From: Cyclina sinensis
Taxonomy: Eukaryota > Mollusca > Bivalvia > Venerida > Veneridae
Reading direction: 5' to 3'
Length of the DNA: 64,000 bases
NCBI GenBank assembly: GCA_012932295.1
Contig: JAAONU010000016.1
Span: 29,077,290 to 29,141,289 of the forward strand
Below the pieces are notes generated by a model. It ran no database searches and was not told where the DNA came from. It worked only from the letters and a program-made list of their open reading frames with translations. The translations under genes and the position numbers were made by a program. This document shows, piece by piece, positions 21,545 through 32,200 of the stretch. Within the stretch, counting starts at the first letter, position 1; the number at the start of each line of letters is the position of its first letter.

Positions 21545-22970
21545 TTTAATAAAGATATTATCCCACGCCAAAGGCAGAAGGATATAGATTTGGTATTGTC
21601 CATCTGGCTGTTCATCCTTCCATCTGTCTGTTACACCTTGACTGGAACATAACTCTAAATCTATTTGATTTATAAACCGAAAACTTCATATGTAGTTAGA
21701 CCTCATTGAGTAGAATGACAGTGCATAAGAACTGAAACTAGTCACTTCTTAATTTTTCTAATTATTCCCCTTTGCTATTTTCCAATTTAAGTTATAAATC
21801 TAAAGCTTCATATGTGGTTACATTTCATAAAGTTGAAGTGCAGTGCATAGGAACTTTAACTCTTCACTTCATATTTTTTAGTTTTTCCTCTGCAACTTTT
21901 CCTATTTAAGTTTTGTTTGGATCATGACTCAGAAAGTGTTTGAGCTATCGAAATTAAACTTCAAAGGTGTATAGGTGTCATTAAGGAGTAATGCAGTGCA
22001 TAGGAACTGTTTCTCTTCACTTCATAACTTTTGAGTCATTCCCCTTAGCTATTTTTCCTACTTAATTTTTGTTTGGACCAAAACTTTAAAGTATTTGAGG
22101 TTTAAAAATTAAACTTCAAAGGTGCATAGACATCATTAAGGAGTCATGCAGTGTATAAGAACTGTTATTCTTCACTTGGTAACTTTTGAGTTATTGCCCT
22201 TTGTTATTTTTTATTACTTGATTTTGTTAGCAACATAACTCAAAAAGTATTTAAGGTATCAACATGAAACTCCATAGGTGCATAGATCTCATTAAAGAGG
22301 CTGTACTCCAGATTTGACATAAAAAATTTTTTTTCATAAATTATATATTTAGATGCCGTGAGATTATAACAACATAATATTTTACTTCAAAACTGATTAT
22401 TAAAGTCAAAATAGAATAAAAAAAATATTTTCGCTCCAGCCTGATTTGAACTCTGGACCCTCATGTTAACAAAATATTCTCAACGCTTTTACTGTCAACA
22501 CCATCGCCGCATGTGATATAACAGATATTTACTTTAAATCTTATACGATATGGTTATACCGTCGCGTTACGGTATAGCACTTTGAAAGGGAAAAAAAACA
22601 ATTTATAATGTTATTATTTGACTTATTTTTTGTCAGTAGGTTATTTTTAAAGCATTAATCATAAATATTACAAGAAATTTATAATACAAGAAAACTTTCT
22701 TTTTTTGTCATCTGGAGCACAGCCCCTTTAAGGAGAAGAGGGATATAAATTTGGCATTGTCTGTCAGCTGTTTTTAGTCTGTCTGTCTGACTATCACACT
22801 TTTTATTTGAGCATAACTAAAAAATTATTATTAGTTATAAACCTCAAACTTTATATATGGTTAGATCGCATAGGGTAAAAAGTGCAGTGCACAGGAACTA
22901 TAACTCTTCATTTAGACCTTTAGAGTTATTCCCATTTATTATTTTTAATGCACAATTTTTGCTGTTGTTG
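21545..22970 (+). repeat. Decayed CCCACGCCAAAGGCAGAAGG-type array, split by a MITE
   Basis: Monomers with 'ttaaacttcaaaggtgcata', 'cattaaggagtcatgcagtg' and 'cttcacttcataacttttga' repeat four to five times. The array is cut at 22,292 and resumes at 22,732. Confidence 0.65.
22292..22731 (+). mobile_element. TTAA MITE with tRNA-like core, copy 1
   Basis: TTAA at 22,292-22,295 and 22,728-22,731 flank an element with terminal inverted repeats AGAGGCTGTACTCCAGAT and ATCTGGAGCACAGCCCCT. Neighbouring monomers read CATTAAGGAGT without it, a paralogous empty site that supports TTAA duplication as in piggyBac-type elements. The middle, read on the minus strand, has GATGGTGTTGACAGTAAAAG and GGGTCCAGAGTTCAAATC, a tRNA-like A-box/B-box pair. 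Confidence 0.85.
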
Positions 22971-22974
22971 AACT

Positions 22975-23135
22975 GCTTTTTGAGAATGTTTTGACATCAT
23001 TTACTATAACAGCTATAATTTTTATGGGCATCGATTCATTATAGATAGATACCAAATTGATTTGTCACTTAAATTCCAAGGTCATAGATCTATGTAAACA
23101 GCCCCATTCAGCGATTTGTATTATTCAGCTGGGAA
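22975..23135 (+). repeat. Second copy of the dispersed repeat at 10,235
   Basis: It shares 'gagaatgttttgacatcatt' and 'gataccaaattgatttgtca' with the copy upstream of the membrane-protein exon, but has no exon after it. Confidence 0.6.
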
Positions 23136-23385
23136 TATTAATTTAAGAAATTTTTTGCATTTGTTTTTGAGTCAGACATTTTGTGGTCGACAGTTCCTTG
23201 TTATTGAGGTTTTAAGAATGATTTTTAGGTCAAAAGTTCATCCCCTCTCTATCCAAGTAGAGAAAATGAAATGTTTAACTGCTTGTTTAATTTTGAAAAT
23301 TGATAATTGTTTTGTACATTATACTCATTCATTTAGATTACCCTGTGCATTTTTAGACTTTTTTCTAAAGCATTATATATCGAAA

Positions 23386-23460
23386 GTTCCTGGCTGGTTT
23401 TGAACTCTGTACCTTCACATTCCTAAGCTAACATCCTAACCATTACACTACTAGCTCTCT
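23386..23460 (-). mobile_element. tRNA-like SINE head, minus strand
   Basis: The minus strand reads TAGTGTAATGGTTAGGATGT and then GAGTTCAAAACCAGCC, resembling A and B boxes at tRNA spacing. Confidence 0.5.
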
Positions 23461-23552
23461 TCTCTTGCTATAACTCTATTTAGTCCTTTTATTGTAAAGC
23501 TGTAATACAGTGGGAGACTTTAAATGAAAAGAAAAAGAAGGGTATAAATAAG

Positions 23553-23622
23553 TGGGGCACCCAGTGGTGTAAAGGCAATAGCTTAGAGATTGAAAGGTTT
23601 GGAGTTCAATCCCAGTTGGGGG
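23553..23622 (+). mobile_element. tRNA-like SINE head, plus strand
   Basis: GGCACCCAGTGGTGTAAAGG, CAATAGC and GGAGTTCAATCCCAGTTGGG have A-box and B-box character. It lies about 90 bases from an oppositely oriented tRNA-like unit. Confidence 0.5.
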
Positions 23623-23624
23623 AA

Positions 23625-24395
23625 GTTGAAAATATCAAGTTGAAAATGTTAGAGTATAATAAAAGAAACAGTAGTATAGTATATACTGTAAATAGAAGAA
23701 TAGAGAAATTAAATTTTATTTGCAATTTTTCTTAACTTTGAAAATAAATATCAGACTTCATTTGGTTTTGTTTTTATTTTGGTCTGGTGTTTCCTTAAGC
23801 CCACTTACCTTGTACATACATATACTTGGATTAAAATAAAATAAAACAGGTAGGTTCAAATAAAAATTTATTTCAGTTTTATTTTCCATTGACATTTTTT
23901 TTAACTGATACATGGCACTACAATTTTTATACAACTATGGTCTATTACAAGCAAAAAATATTAATTCTGCATGTTTTATTACACTGGCAATTAAAACATA
24001 AATGCAGAGAAAATTTCCACAAAGAATAATTGAAGCTATTGGTTGACTGGAAACACTCTAAGAATGCATATTGCTACTCCAAGAATGTATATTGCTAATC
24101 TCTTGAGACCCGTGTTCTTTAACAAATAAATGTTTGGTCAATCTGGTATCATGGACATCCTACAACTGAACCTTTTCTCTACCTTAACTTTGTCTGTAGT
24201 TGCTATGAAGTAGGCTTGACACAAGCAGATATACTACACCACCTAAGAGGGGAAAATAAAGGGCCAAAAACTGCTTTGAAAATTATGTTGTATTATGTCC
24301 AATGTCACCTTATGCCTGTAACTTGTGCATCTACTACAGGTGTTGGAATTTCATATTTAGTTGATTTTATCACCTCTTTAACAGTCAAGTCGTAC
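23625..24395. other. No gene seen
   Basis: AT-rich sequence. Open frames of about 60 codons here have no splice or similarity support. Confidence 0.35.
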
Positions 24396-24399
24396 ATTG

Positions 24400-26030
24400 T
24401 ATCATAGGGATAGGTCACCTAACCATCATGTTAAAGGACCTTTAGATTATGCACCATGCAAAATTTCTTAGCTCTAGTCCTTGTGGTTTCAGACAAGAAG
24501 ACTCAAAGCTTTTCCTATGTAAGGCTATGAAAACAGTGATTCCACAGTGTGTTTAATCTGAACAATCTTGCAGGCTGTCAACCATGTCTTATATTCCTTT
24601 ATACTCCTGTATTTTGGATGTAAGAAAGTGACCTATTTATACTCTATTTTGGGACCTAAATTTTTCACAATTTATGATGTACATTTTAAGAAGAAACTTC
24701 TTTGATATTGCCAAGATACTCTTATCTGCAGTGGTCATTTGGGAAGTATTTACAGCTGCAAAGATTTTCTCTGATGTAAAGTGGTTTGGTGTAGATATTG
24801 ACTGCTGGCACACCTGTCAACAACAAATTAACAAAATTCTAGGGCAAACAATTCCTGTCAAGTGATGATGTTTGATAGCACATACCCAGGGCAGGGCCAA
24901 TTTATTTTTAACAATATTCCTAATATGATATAATTGGTATTCAGAACACAATGCTACAAACAATATATCTCAGCTCAATGGTAAACAGATCAAATTCTTC
25001 ACACATGAATCACAGTTTGAATACCTTTAAAAATTATTTTTGACATATTTTTCACACCTTCACTCCTGACAAGCGTTTTCATCTGACCTCTAAGTGTGAC
25101 CTTGCCCTTTGACTTAGAGACCTGGTTCATGTGTGTGGCACTACGTCTCATGATGATAATCATTTGATTCAACTAATACAAAATCCTACCATGCATGTAG
25201 AAGATATTCTCTGGATTAAACTGGACACCACCCGCCCACCTGCCATGGGTATTCCCATAATATGATCCATTTTTCAAACAAGTGTATAAAAATATCCAAG
25301 ATCTAGGGCATGGTTTCAGACAAGATTATTGAAGATTTTCTATCTTTTACAAATAGCGCCTGCACAGCAGGGCTAATTTTTTCTCCAGGGACATGACTGA
25401 ACACTGGTAGGTATTTACAGGGACACAAGTTGAACAATATTGGTTGGTATTTATATCTAAGCTCTAAGGTATATAGTCTCAGGCAAGAAAACTTTCAAGG
25501 ATTTTCCTAAATAACTCGATGTAAAAATATTATTTCAACAACTTGGGTAGAGGTTCACTATGCAATGCTACATTTCTCATATCTTCTTTCTAGGGCTAAT
25601 GGTTCTAGAGCAGATTTTGCAGAACTTTATATTTTTCGCAAACAGGACCCCAGAGACATGATTTGAATCATCTTGGTAGATGTTCACTTTGCAATGCTAC
25701 AAACAAAATATCTAAGCACTAGGGCATAAAGTTTTAGACAAAAGTTTGCTGTATAAAATACTATGTAAAATAAGTGATCCTTTTGGCCAGGTTATTCTTA
25801 AACCCAAGGACATAATTTGTAATATCTTGGTAAAGGTCCATAAGAAAATGCTTTCTTGGAGTTTTTGGCCTGGTGGTTTCAGAGAATATTTTAAGTTTTT
25901 CCTAAATTTGTATACTTGTTCCCTGTGGTACTAAATTTCGGGCAGAGATGTTTTTAGTAAATATTGATGATGCACAGACACAGGACATCACAAAAGCTCA
26001 GCAGGAGCAGTTCGTGCTCAGGTGAGCGAC
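24400..26030 (-). repeat. Old CTCACCTGAG-family element, decayed
   Basis: Monomer phrases such as 'ggtttcagacaagaagac', 'gggcagggccaa' and 'atcttggtagatgttcactt' recur with many mutations. The right end is AGCTCAGCAGGAGCAGTTCG and TGCTCAGGTGAGCGA, a degraded terminal palindrome about 150 bases beyond the MCMBP stop codon. Confidence 0.6.
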
Positions 26031-26178
26031 AAGTGATGAAAAACACTGTGACTGCTGAAATATCTTAGGAGAAATTGTTTGATGTCTAACATGCATCGTT
26101 TCTTTACACATCTGGTCAAGATATTCTGAGAGATGTTCTCCATTGCATTTTTATCAACAAAATCATCAACAATATGTA

Positions 26179-26293
26179 TCATTGTCTCTGGGATGATTCG
26201 GCTACTCTCTGTTTCCGGCAATTCTCCATCACCTTGGCCATGTTCCATGTCTCCCACGTAGGGCAAGTCTTCAAATCCAATAAACTCAGTAAC
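26179..26293 (-). CDS. MCMBP: MCMBP terminal coding exon with stop TGA
   Basis: The acceptor is TGTTTCAG before GTTACTGAG. Entered in phase 2 from the preceding exon, it reads [21 protein letters not shown] and then [17 protein letters not shown] and TGA. This fits the vertebrate tail (ARCLSLS ... RERWLRAKQLESLRR) in length and character. Another frame of the same exon is open for 91 codons and looks more gene-like by length, but it breaks the phase and has no similarity to the family. No clear AATAAA was found in the few hundred bases downstream. Confidence 0.9.
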
Positions 26294-29200
26294 CTGAAAC
26301 ATGTTCAAAATATTTTTTCTGTGAAATTCATATTAAGCATATAAAATTGTAGGCTTCCCTACAACTGAAGATCCACCAGAAATTATTGAATCATAACATT
26401 TGAACCAAATTCATTCAAGCAAAGATAAAGCATCTGTTCTCAGATTTTGCTCCATTTAACACCAACAGTATTCCAGTCCACTTGTATTATTTACATGCAG
26501 ATTTTGCTCCATTTAACACCAACAGTATTCCAGTCCACTTGTATTATTTACCTGCAGATTTTGCTCCATTTAACACCAACAGTATTCCAGTCCACTTGTA
26601 TTATTTACATGCAGTCCACCTTTATTCAGACCTTTATCCTCCACAATCAAAAACTGCCAAATAACTGGCCAGGTCCAAAGTATAACTAAAACAGTCCTAA
26701 GACAGTGATTACACTGCAAACATGTCAATAACTGACTGTGTGCTTGTAACACTATATTCAGACCTCTTAGTTCCCTAGTTAAGAAACTGCTTGCAGAACT
26801 GCCAAGGTCAGTAGTGTTAAATCAATAGCAATTCTGTGTCTATATACAGATTATAAAGTTAATTCAGTTACATGTTATCTTGAAAGACATTCAGTTACAT
26901 GATATCTTGAGAGACATTCAGTTACATCATATCTTGAAAGACATAATGATATAAAATACATACAATATCAATATTAAAACAAGAGCAACGCTGGGCGGAG
27001 CATTATATGCCCGCAGAGTGTTTTTTCTAAGTATGATTGAATTATGATATATGGGAGGAAAGCTCAGGCTTTAAATAAATAATTTGCTTTAAATTTTGAA
27101 TTTTTTTACCTCTGACCTACTGACCCCAAAAGCATTAGGGGTCATTCACTCAATGTGTTCAACCATTATATAAATTTTGAAGTCTCTATGAAAAATGGTT
27201 GTCGAAATGATTCTTAACATTTAGGTCACTGTGAACCAGACCTTTGACCCCAAAATGTATAGGGGTCATCCACTCAATGTGTGCAATCATGATTTAAATT
27301 TTGAATTCTCTACAACAAATGATTGTCAAGTTACATGGCAGAAAGGGTTTTCAATGTTAAGGTCACAGTGACCTTGACCTTTGTCCTACTGACCCCAAAA
27401 TCAATAGGGGTCATTCATTCAATCTGTTCAACTATTATATGAATTTTGGAGTCTCTATGAAAAATGGTTGTCCAGTTACAGAGTGCAAATGATTCTTAAC
27501 ATTTGGTCACTGTGACCTTGACCTTGCATACTGATAAAAAAAAAATGTAAAGGGTTCATCCACTCAATGTGTGCAATCATGATATAAAGTTTGAAGTCTC
27601 TATTACAAATGATTAACATGGCAGAAATGGTTTTCAATGTTAAGGTCACTGTGACCTTGACCTTTGACTTACTGACCCAAAATTCAATAGGGGTCATCCA
27701 CTCAATGTTGGCAATGATCACATGAAGGTATAAGACTGTAAACCAAAGAGTACTCAAGTTATCCAGAAACAAAACTGCTAACAGATAATGGACTGATGGA
27801 CAGACACCATGGACCATAACATAATATGTCCCCTTCAGATATGTAAAACAAGAGGGCCATCATGGCCCTAGATCGCTCACATTAATACTTTGCCTTTTGG
27901 TCTGCTGATGAGCAAACATCAATAGTTTTTTGAAGAATATCTCTATATTCATCTATATGAATTCAAGTGACCCCCAGGGTAGAGCCAATTTTAACTCAAG
28001 GGGCATAATTTGAACAAACTTGGTAGATAACCTCTAGCTGATGCTCCATTAAATATATCTAAGTTCTAGGCTTTGTTGTTTCAGACAAAAAGTTTTTTTA
28101 AGTTCTGCCTATATAAGCCTATGTAAAATCAATTGACTTCCGGGGCAGGGCCAACTTTGACCACAGGGGCATAATTTGTACAAAGTTGGAGAGGTCCAAC
28201 AGACAATGCTACATACCAAATCTTAAGGCACAGCGCCTAGTGGTTTCAGACAAGAAGATTTTCGAAGTTTTCCCTACATAAGCCTATGTAAAATCAATTG
28301 ACCTCCAGGGTTATAATTTGAACAAACTTAGTAGAGGTCTACTAGACAATGCTACATACCAAATCTTAAGGCTCAGGGCCTTCTGGTTTCAAAAAGGAAG
28401 ATTTTTAAAATTTTCTCTATATAATCCAATGTAAAATCAATAGACCCCTGGGGCGGGGCCAAATTTTACACCAGGGGCATAATTTGAACAAACTTGGTAG
28501 AGGAAGTTTTTCCTTTCTGTTGTCATAGCAACCAGAGTTCTTGATGAAATTCAATTCTTTAAACAACTTTGGTAGAGCTTCATGCATCATGGAATATCCC
28601 AGGCATGTTTTGTCAAAGCTGGCTTAGTAGTTTAGGAGGAGAAGTCGTTCAAGTCAAATTGTTGATGATGCGCGCTGATGGACGCCAGACAATCAATTAC
28701 CCCAACAGCTCACCTTTGAGCACTTTGCGCTCAGGTAAGCTAAAAACCTTTTTTAAATCACAATATATTTTCACCTTGTCAGGGATAGTAACATATGAAA
28801 ATCATCCACTGTCATCCTTTTGGGGTCATCTTTTCTTAATGATACAAAATCATCCTGAATTTTCTGAAAACAGAAAAGGCACACTGATGTATTATCTATA
28901 TAAAATAAACTGTCCTTAAAAGATTCCTTTTCTATGTACCCTCAAGTAAAAGGCAACTAGAAAGTTAACACGTCAAAGAGAAAGAAAAAGATTTAATGCT
29001 AGAGTAAACAGTGCCAGTTCAGATGAATGTATATTTTATCATAAAACAAGAGGGCCATGATGGCCCTGGATTGCTCACCTGAGTACTTTGGCTGTAGGTT
29101 TGCTTTTAAGCAGTATTTCATTTTTTAATTGAAAATATATAAGTGCCTACAAACCAAATATGTAAAATATCAGTCAATAAATAAAGGCTCTATGACAGAA

Positions 29201-32200
29201 AGTAGAAATATCTATTATAAGCTATTGTGACCTTGACCCAGTGACCTTAAACCCTACGCATGGGTAGAAGTCCAAGCAAGGAACCTATATACTAAATATC
29301 AAAGATATTGGTCTATAAATGAAGGCTCTGTGAGGAACAGAAGATAAATCTATTTTTAGCCTCTGTGAACCTAATCTAATAATATGAAAAAGCTTGATAA
29401 AACTACTTCATCCCAAATTTTAAAGTTCTAGGCCCTGTGGTTTCAGACAAGAAGATTTTTAAAGATTTTCTTCTATATTCCTATTTAAAACATGTCACCC
29501 ATCAGGCGGGGCCAATAGTGACCCCAGGGACATTTTTCTAACAAACTTGGAGAGGTTCAGTAGACAATGCTGCATACCAAATTATCTTAACTCTTGGCCT
29601 TGTGGTTTTTCACATGAAGATTTTTAAAGTTTTTCATATATAATTCTATGTAAAACAAGTGACCCCTTGGGTGGGGCCTATTTTGACCAAGGAGCCATGA
29701 TTTGAACAAACTTGATAGATATCTTTTTTATAATGCTGCAACCCAAATATCTTAACTCTAACCTTGTTGTTTATGACAAGAAAATTTTTAAAGTTTTTCA
29801 TATATAACTCTATGTAAAATATTTGATCCCTGGGGCGGGGCCATTTTTGACTAGGGTCCATGACTTGAACAAACTTGGTCCTCTAGACAATGCTACATAC
29901 AAAATATTTTAACTCAAAGCCTTATGGTTTCTTATGTGAAGATTTTTAAAGTTTTTCCTATATAACTCTACGTAAACAAGTGACCCCCAGGGCTTGGCCT
30001 ATTTTGACCCAGTGGCTATGATTTGAACAAACTTAGCAGAGATCCACTAGACAATGCTACACACCAAATATCCAAGCTCTATGCCTTACAGTTTTTGACA
30101 AGAAGGTTTTTAAAGTTTTTTCTATATAACTCTATGTAAAACAAGTGACCCCTGGGGCAGGGCCATTTTGACCCAAATGCCATGATTTGAAAAAACTTGG
30201 AAGAAGTCCACTAGAAAATGCTACACACCAAATATCTAAGCTCTATGCCTTACAGTTTCTGACAAGAAGATTTTTAAAGTTTTTCCTATATAACTTTATG
30301 CAAAACAAGTGACCCCTGGGGTGTCGCCATTTTTGACCCAGAGGCCATGATTTGAACAAACTTGGTAGAGGTCCACTAGATGATGCTTCATACCAAATAT
30401 CTAAGCTCTATGCCTTACAGTTTCTGACAAGAAGATTTTTAAAGTTTTTCCTAGATAACTCTATGTAAAACAAGTGACCTCTGGGGCAGGGCCATTTTTG
30501 ACCCAGAGGCCATGATTTGAAAAAACTTGGAAGAAGTCTACTAGAAAATGCTACACACCAAATATCTAAGCTCTATGCCTTACAGTTTCTGACAAGAAGA
30601 TTTTTAAAGTTTTTCCTATATAACTTTATGCAAAACAAGTGACCCCTGGGGTGTCACCATTTTTGACCCAGAGGCCATGATTTGAACTAACTTGGTAGAG
30701 GTCCACTAGATGATGCTACACACCAAATATGTATCTTAACTCTATGCCTTATGGTTTCTGACAAGAAGATTTTTCAAGTTTTTCCTCTATAACTTTATGC
30801 AAAACAAGTGACCCCTGGGGTGTCACCATTTTTGACCCAGAGGCCATGATTTGAACAAACTTGGTAGAGGTCCACTAGATGATGCTACACACCAAATATG
30901 TATCTTAACTCTATGCCTTATGGCTTCTGACAAGAAGATTTTTCAAGTTTTTCCTCTATAACTATGTAAAACAAGTGACCCCTTTGGGGGGGGGGGGCAT
31001 TTTTGACCCAGAGGCCATGATTTGAACAAACTTGGTAGAGGTCCACTAGATGATGCTTCATACCAAATATCAAAGCTCCAGGCCTTGAAGTTTCAGAGAA
31101 TAAGATTTTTAAAGATCCAACTTTTAAAATCTGTTTTTAGCTCCAGTGACCCAGCAATGCAATGGACGGGAACCATTTGAACAATCTTGGTAGAGCTTCA
31201 TGCAAGGAACATCCCAAGCAAGTTTCATCAAATTTAGCCCAGTGGTTTCAGAGGAGATGTCATTTGAATGATTTGTGGATGACGGACGGAAGGACGACGG
31301 ACAACCACCGAGCCTAAAAGCTCACATGAGCACCATGTGCTAAGGTGAGCTAAAAAAGCAGAAACTCTTTCGTTTTAAGCAAATTAAACAGACAAATGCT
31401 GTGAATATTCTAATTGTTAATGCTTTAAAGGGGCTGTGCTCCAGATGACCAAGAAAAGAAAGTTTTCTTGTATTATAAATTTCTTGTAATATTTATGACT
31501 AATGCTAAAAAAATAACTTACTGACAAAAAATAAGTCAAATAATTACATTATAAATTGATTTTTTTTCCCTTTCAAAGTGCTATACCATAACGCGACGGT
31601 ATAACTATATCGTATAACATTTAAAGTAAATATCTCTAATAACTCGTGCGGCGATGGTGGTGACAGTAAAAGCGTTGGAAATATTTTGTTAACATGAGGG
31701 TCCAGAGTTCAAATCAGGCTGGAGCGACAATATTTTTTTTTATTCTATTTTGACTTTTATAATCAGTTTTGAAGTAAAATATCATGTTGTTATAATCTCA
31801 CGGCATCTAAATATATAATTTATGAAAAAAAAATGTTTATGTCAAATCTGGAGTACAGCCTCTTTAACAATATGCTGTGGTAAAACATTGAACTAAGAGA
31901 AACTGATAGCTGATTAACTACTAGCTGACATTCTGCAATCCCTGCTCTACCAATATTTTACAATTTAAAGTTACATCAGCATGACATTTCATAAAAATTA
32001 AATTTTTACAAGAGGGCCATCATGGCCCTAGATCGCTCACCTGAATTCTTTGCCTCTGGGTCTGCTATTGGGCTAACATCAAAAGCTTTTTTAAGAATCT
32101 CCCTATATAAATCTATATGAATTCAAGCTACCCCCCAGGGCAGGGCCAAATTTCACTCCAGGGGCATAATTTAAACAAACTTTGAAGATGACCTCTAGCT

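Noticed and set aside
24216..24865. Two 63-codon plus-strand ORFs as exons of a third gene
   Set aside because: No acceptor/donor pair gives a consistent frame, and the second lies in a decayed repeat.
26018..26308. 96-codon minus-strand ORF as an independent gene or as the MCMBP C terminus
   Set aside because: The phase from the 89-nt exon reads a different frame that matches the MCMBP tail; the ORF's last residues come from a repeat palindrome. Kept only as a possible exon-skipping product.
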